A stretch of 64,000 bases of DNA, taken from positions 1 to 64,000 of the forward strand of contig NZ_JPWH01000002.1 in NCBI RefSeq assembly GCF_003326755.1, written 5' to 3'. The position numbers and the translations under genes are program-made. How positions within the stretch are numbered: position 1 is the stretch's first letter; every line of letters starts with the position of its first letter. Below the pieces are notes generated by a model, which was not told the origin of the DNA, did not search any database, and saw only the letters and a list, made by a program, of their open reading frames with translations. Shown here one piece after another: positions 62,558-64,000 of this stretch. The DNA comes from Thalassospira profundimaris (GTDB taxonomy: Bacteria > Pseudomonadota > Alphaproteobacteria > Rhodospirillales > Thalassospiraceae).

Positions 62558-63175
62558 ATGTCACATCGTAATCTGATTGCTATTTTGCGCGGCGTGCATT
62601 CTTCCGAGGCAGGCGATATTGCTAGGGCACTGGTGGAGGCGGGTATTACCCTGATTGAAATTCCGCTAAATTCCCCTGATCCGTTTGAAGCGATTCCCGC
62701 GATGAAAAAGGCGGTTGGGGACAAGGCCAAAATTGGCGCCGGAACCGTATTGACGGTCGAAGATGTAGACCGTTTAAAAGAGATCGATGCGGAATTTGTT
62801 GTATCACCAAACTGCGATACGGATGTCATCAAGCGCACCCGCGAACATGGCATGGGGTCCTGGCCCGGTGTGATGACGCCGACGGAATGCTTTGCCGCGA
62901 TCAAGGCGGGGGCGTGTGGCCTGAAAATTTTCCCCGCCAGCCAGGTTGGCGCGCAAGGCATTGGTGCGATGCGTGCTGTTTTGCCCAAAACACTGCCGGT
63001 TTTTGCCGTGGGCGGGGTGGAGCCGATTGATTTTGAAAGTTTTGCCAAGGCAGGCTGTAACGGGTTTGGCCTGGGATCGGGCATTTATAAACCAGGCATG
63101 AGTGCCGATGAAGTGGGCCGCCGGGCGATGGATTATGTGTATACCTATGATGCGGTTTATCGCGGTTGTCATTGA
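62558..63175 (+). CDS. dgoA: 2-dehydro-3-deoxy-6-phosphogalactonate aldolase
   Basis: 205 residues from the ATG at 62558 (a GTG three bases earlier is also possible). Class I KDPG/KDPGal aldolase: AILRGVHSSEAGDIARAL start, the catalytic Glu in LIEIPLNSPDP, KIGAGTVLTVEDVD, VVSPNCD and the Schiff-base Lys in GLKIFPASQVG. It splits the DgoK product to pyruvate and glyceraldehyde 3-phosphate. With DgoK it completes the De Ley-Doudoroff route for galactose. Confidence 0.93.
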   Translation: MSHRNLIAILRGVHSSEAGDIARALVEAGITLIEIPLNSPDPFEAIPAMKKAVGDKAKIGAGTVLTVEDVDRLKEIDAEFVVSPNCDTDVIKRTREHGMGSWPGVMTPTECFAAIKAGACGLKIFPASQVGAQGIGAMRAVLPKTLPVFAVGGVEPIDFESFAKAGCNGFGLGSGIYKPGMSADEVGRRAMDYVYTYDAVYRGCH

Positions 63176-63246
63176 TCTTTGACGCCAGATCGGCGGGCAG
63201 GCTATCTTGGCGCCATTGATAAACCGACCATTCATGGGAGGATCCA

Positions 63247-64000
63247 TTGGATCTGGGAATTAAGGGCCGCAAGGCCATTGTATGTGCGTCGTCCAAGGGG
63301 CTTGGACGGGGCTGCGCCATTAAACTGGCCGAAGCTGGTGTTGATTTGACGCTAAATGCCCGCAGCGAAGGCCCGCTGGAAGAAACCGCTGGCTATATTC
63401 GCGATACATTTGGCGTAAATGTGCAGATTGTCGCCGCCGATATTACGACCGAGGAAGGTCGCAATGCGGTTCTGGCGGCCTGCCCGGAGCCGGATATTCT
63501 GGTCAATAATGCCGGTGGTCCGCCCCCGGGTGTTTGGTCAGACTGGGGGCAGGATGAATGGCAGGCGGCGATTCAGTCCAATATGCTAACCCCGATTTTG
63601 CTGACCACGGCGGTTCTGCCGGGCATGATTGCGCGTAAATGGGGCCGGATTGTCAATATCACCTCTGGCTCGGTCAAATCGCCGATCCCGCAATTGGGCC
63701 TGTCCAACGCGGCACGTGCCGGGCTGACCGGTTTTATTGCCGGGACGGCGCGCCAGGTGGCAAAGGATGGCGTTGTCATCAACAATCTGTTGCCCGGCCA
63801 GCATGATACGGACCGCATCAATGCCCTGATGGGCAACCGGGCCAAGGCGGAAAACATTTCGATGGATGAAGCCCGCAATCGTGCCCAGGCGTCGCTGCCG
63901 ACTGGTAAATTTGGCGATCCGATCAATTTCGGGGCAACCTGTGCATTTATGTGCAGCGAATATGCCAGCTTCATGATTGGTCAGAACCTGCTGCTTGATG
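63247..64000 (+). CDS. SDR family oxidoreductase (3' end beyond the window)
   Basis: An open frame from a TTG at 63247, which has GGGAGG five bases upstream, runs to the window edge (about 251 residues seen, no stop). SDR features: IVCASSKGLGRG as the cofactor loop, an NNAGG motif, the Ser in VNITSGSVK and PGQHDTDRIN. The Tyr of the usual Tyr-x3-Lys is not seen at its place; the segment reads LSNAARAG, so the catalytic pair is altered. This is known for one SDR subgroup annotated as 3-oxoacyl reductase-like. It may act in the galactonate branch. Confidence 0.83.
   Translation, partial: MDLGIKGRKAIVCASSKGLGRGCAIKLAEAGVDLTLNARSEGPLEETAGYIRDTFGVNVQIVAADITTEEGRNAVLAACPEPDILVNNAGGPPPGVWSDWGQDEWQAAIQSNMLTPILLTTAVLPGMIARKWGRIVNITSGSVKSPIPQLGLSNAARAGLTGFIAGTARQVAKDGVVINNLLPGQHDTDRINALMGNRAKAENISMDEARNRAQASLPTGKFGDPINFGATCAFMCSEYASFMIGQNLLLD

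Noticed and set aside
1-64000. CRISPR arrays, tRNA/rRNA genes, IS elements or att repeats
   Set aside because: None seen on reading: no regularly spaced repeats, transposase genes, tRNA cloverleafs or rRNA-like stretches. A dedicated tRNA or repeat scan would be decisive.

Overview
The window reads as chromosomal DNA of a heterotrophic alphaproteobacterium. A marine Rhodospirillales member of the Thalassospira type is my best guess. This is inferred from the mix of families (alphaproteobacterial DUF3126 protein, NsrR of the Rrf2 family, cyoABCD with SURF1, a bufferin-type operon, glucosylglycerate genes, many ABC and SDR catabolic genes) and from uniform, moderately high GC and codon use. No marker gene such as rRNA is present to prove it. 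I saw no tRNA, rRNA, IS element, prophage or CRISPR array. Genes are dense and mostly intact; only the last gene is cut by the window edge.

Region 1 (0.15-19.6 kb) is a catabolic island for an amine, amino acid or small peptide-like compound. It holds two FAD amine/amino-acid oxidases, two HAD hydrolases of the haloacid-dehalogenase II type, a cupin, an M20 deacylase, a GNAT acetyltransferase, a class III aminotransferase, a D-2-hydroxyacid dehydrogenase and a complete oligopeptide-type ABC importer with a fused DppD-DppF ATPase. It also has an Lrp/AsnC regulator, two aldehyde dehydrogenases (one GabD-like) and a tartrate/D-malate dehydrogenase. The likely logic is import, deacylation, oxidation or transamination to an aldehyde, and oxidation into central metabolism. 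The true substrate cannot be read from the sequence.

Region 2 (19.6-23.2 kb) begins with about 860 bp without genes, then carries a four-gene operon that matches the bufferin (buf) layout: a small secreted four-cysteine DUF2282 precursor, a DUF692/MNIO iron enzyme, a DUF2063 partner and a DoxX membrane protein. This is a RiPP system tied in other bacteria to copper handling. A hairpin with a T-run lies between precursor and enzyme genes, and a perfect palindrome lies about 200 bp upstream.

Region 3 (23.2-38.4 kb) is sugar catabolism: aldose epimerase, a YtfQRT-YjfF-type galactofuranose/pentose ABC importer, a GntR regulator, an SDR and an AraD1-type FAH-family enzyme. These are followed by an MFS exporter with a divergent AraC regulator, pantothenate kinase CoaA, and an IclR regulator divergent from an orphan thiamine-diphosphate enzyme.

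Region 4 (38.6-53.5 kb) is mixed. It holds a glucosylglycerate cluster (GH13_18 phosphorylase convergent with gpgP-gpgS), a ParDE toxin-antitoxin pair, a Tat-exported OpgD/MdoG, PobA, a YqjD/YqjE-like pair, Hpt, a GST, DUF3126, and an SDR divergent from a LysR regulator over a 43-bp palindrome. It ends with NsrR, which has an NsrR-type operator before its own gene and a second one before a soluble CZB-type chemoreceptor.

Region 5 (53.6-64 kb) has an MHS-type MFS transporter, the cyoABCD cytochrome bo-type quinol oxidase with SURF1, and a second sugar-acid cluster (Ldh-family dehydrogenase, DgoK kinase, DgoA aldolase, SDR). Together with region 3 this suggests non-phosphorylating oxidation of galactose-like sugars to 2-keto-3-deoxy acids.
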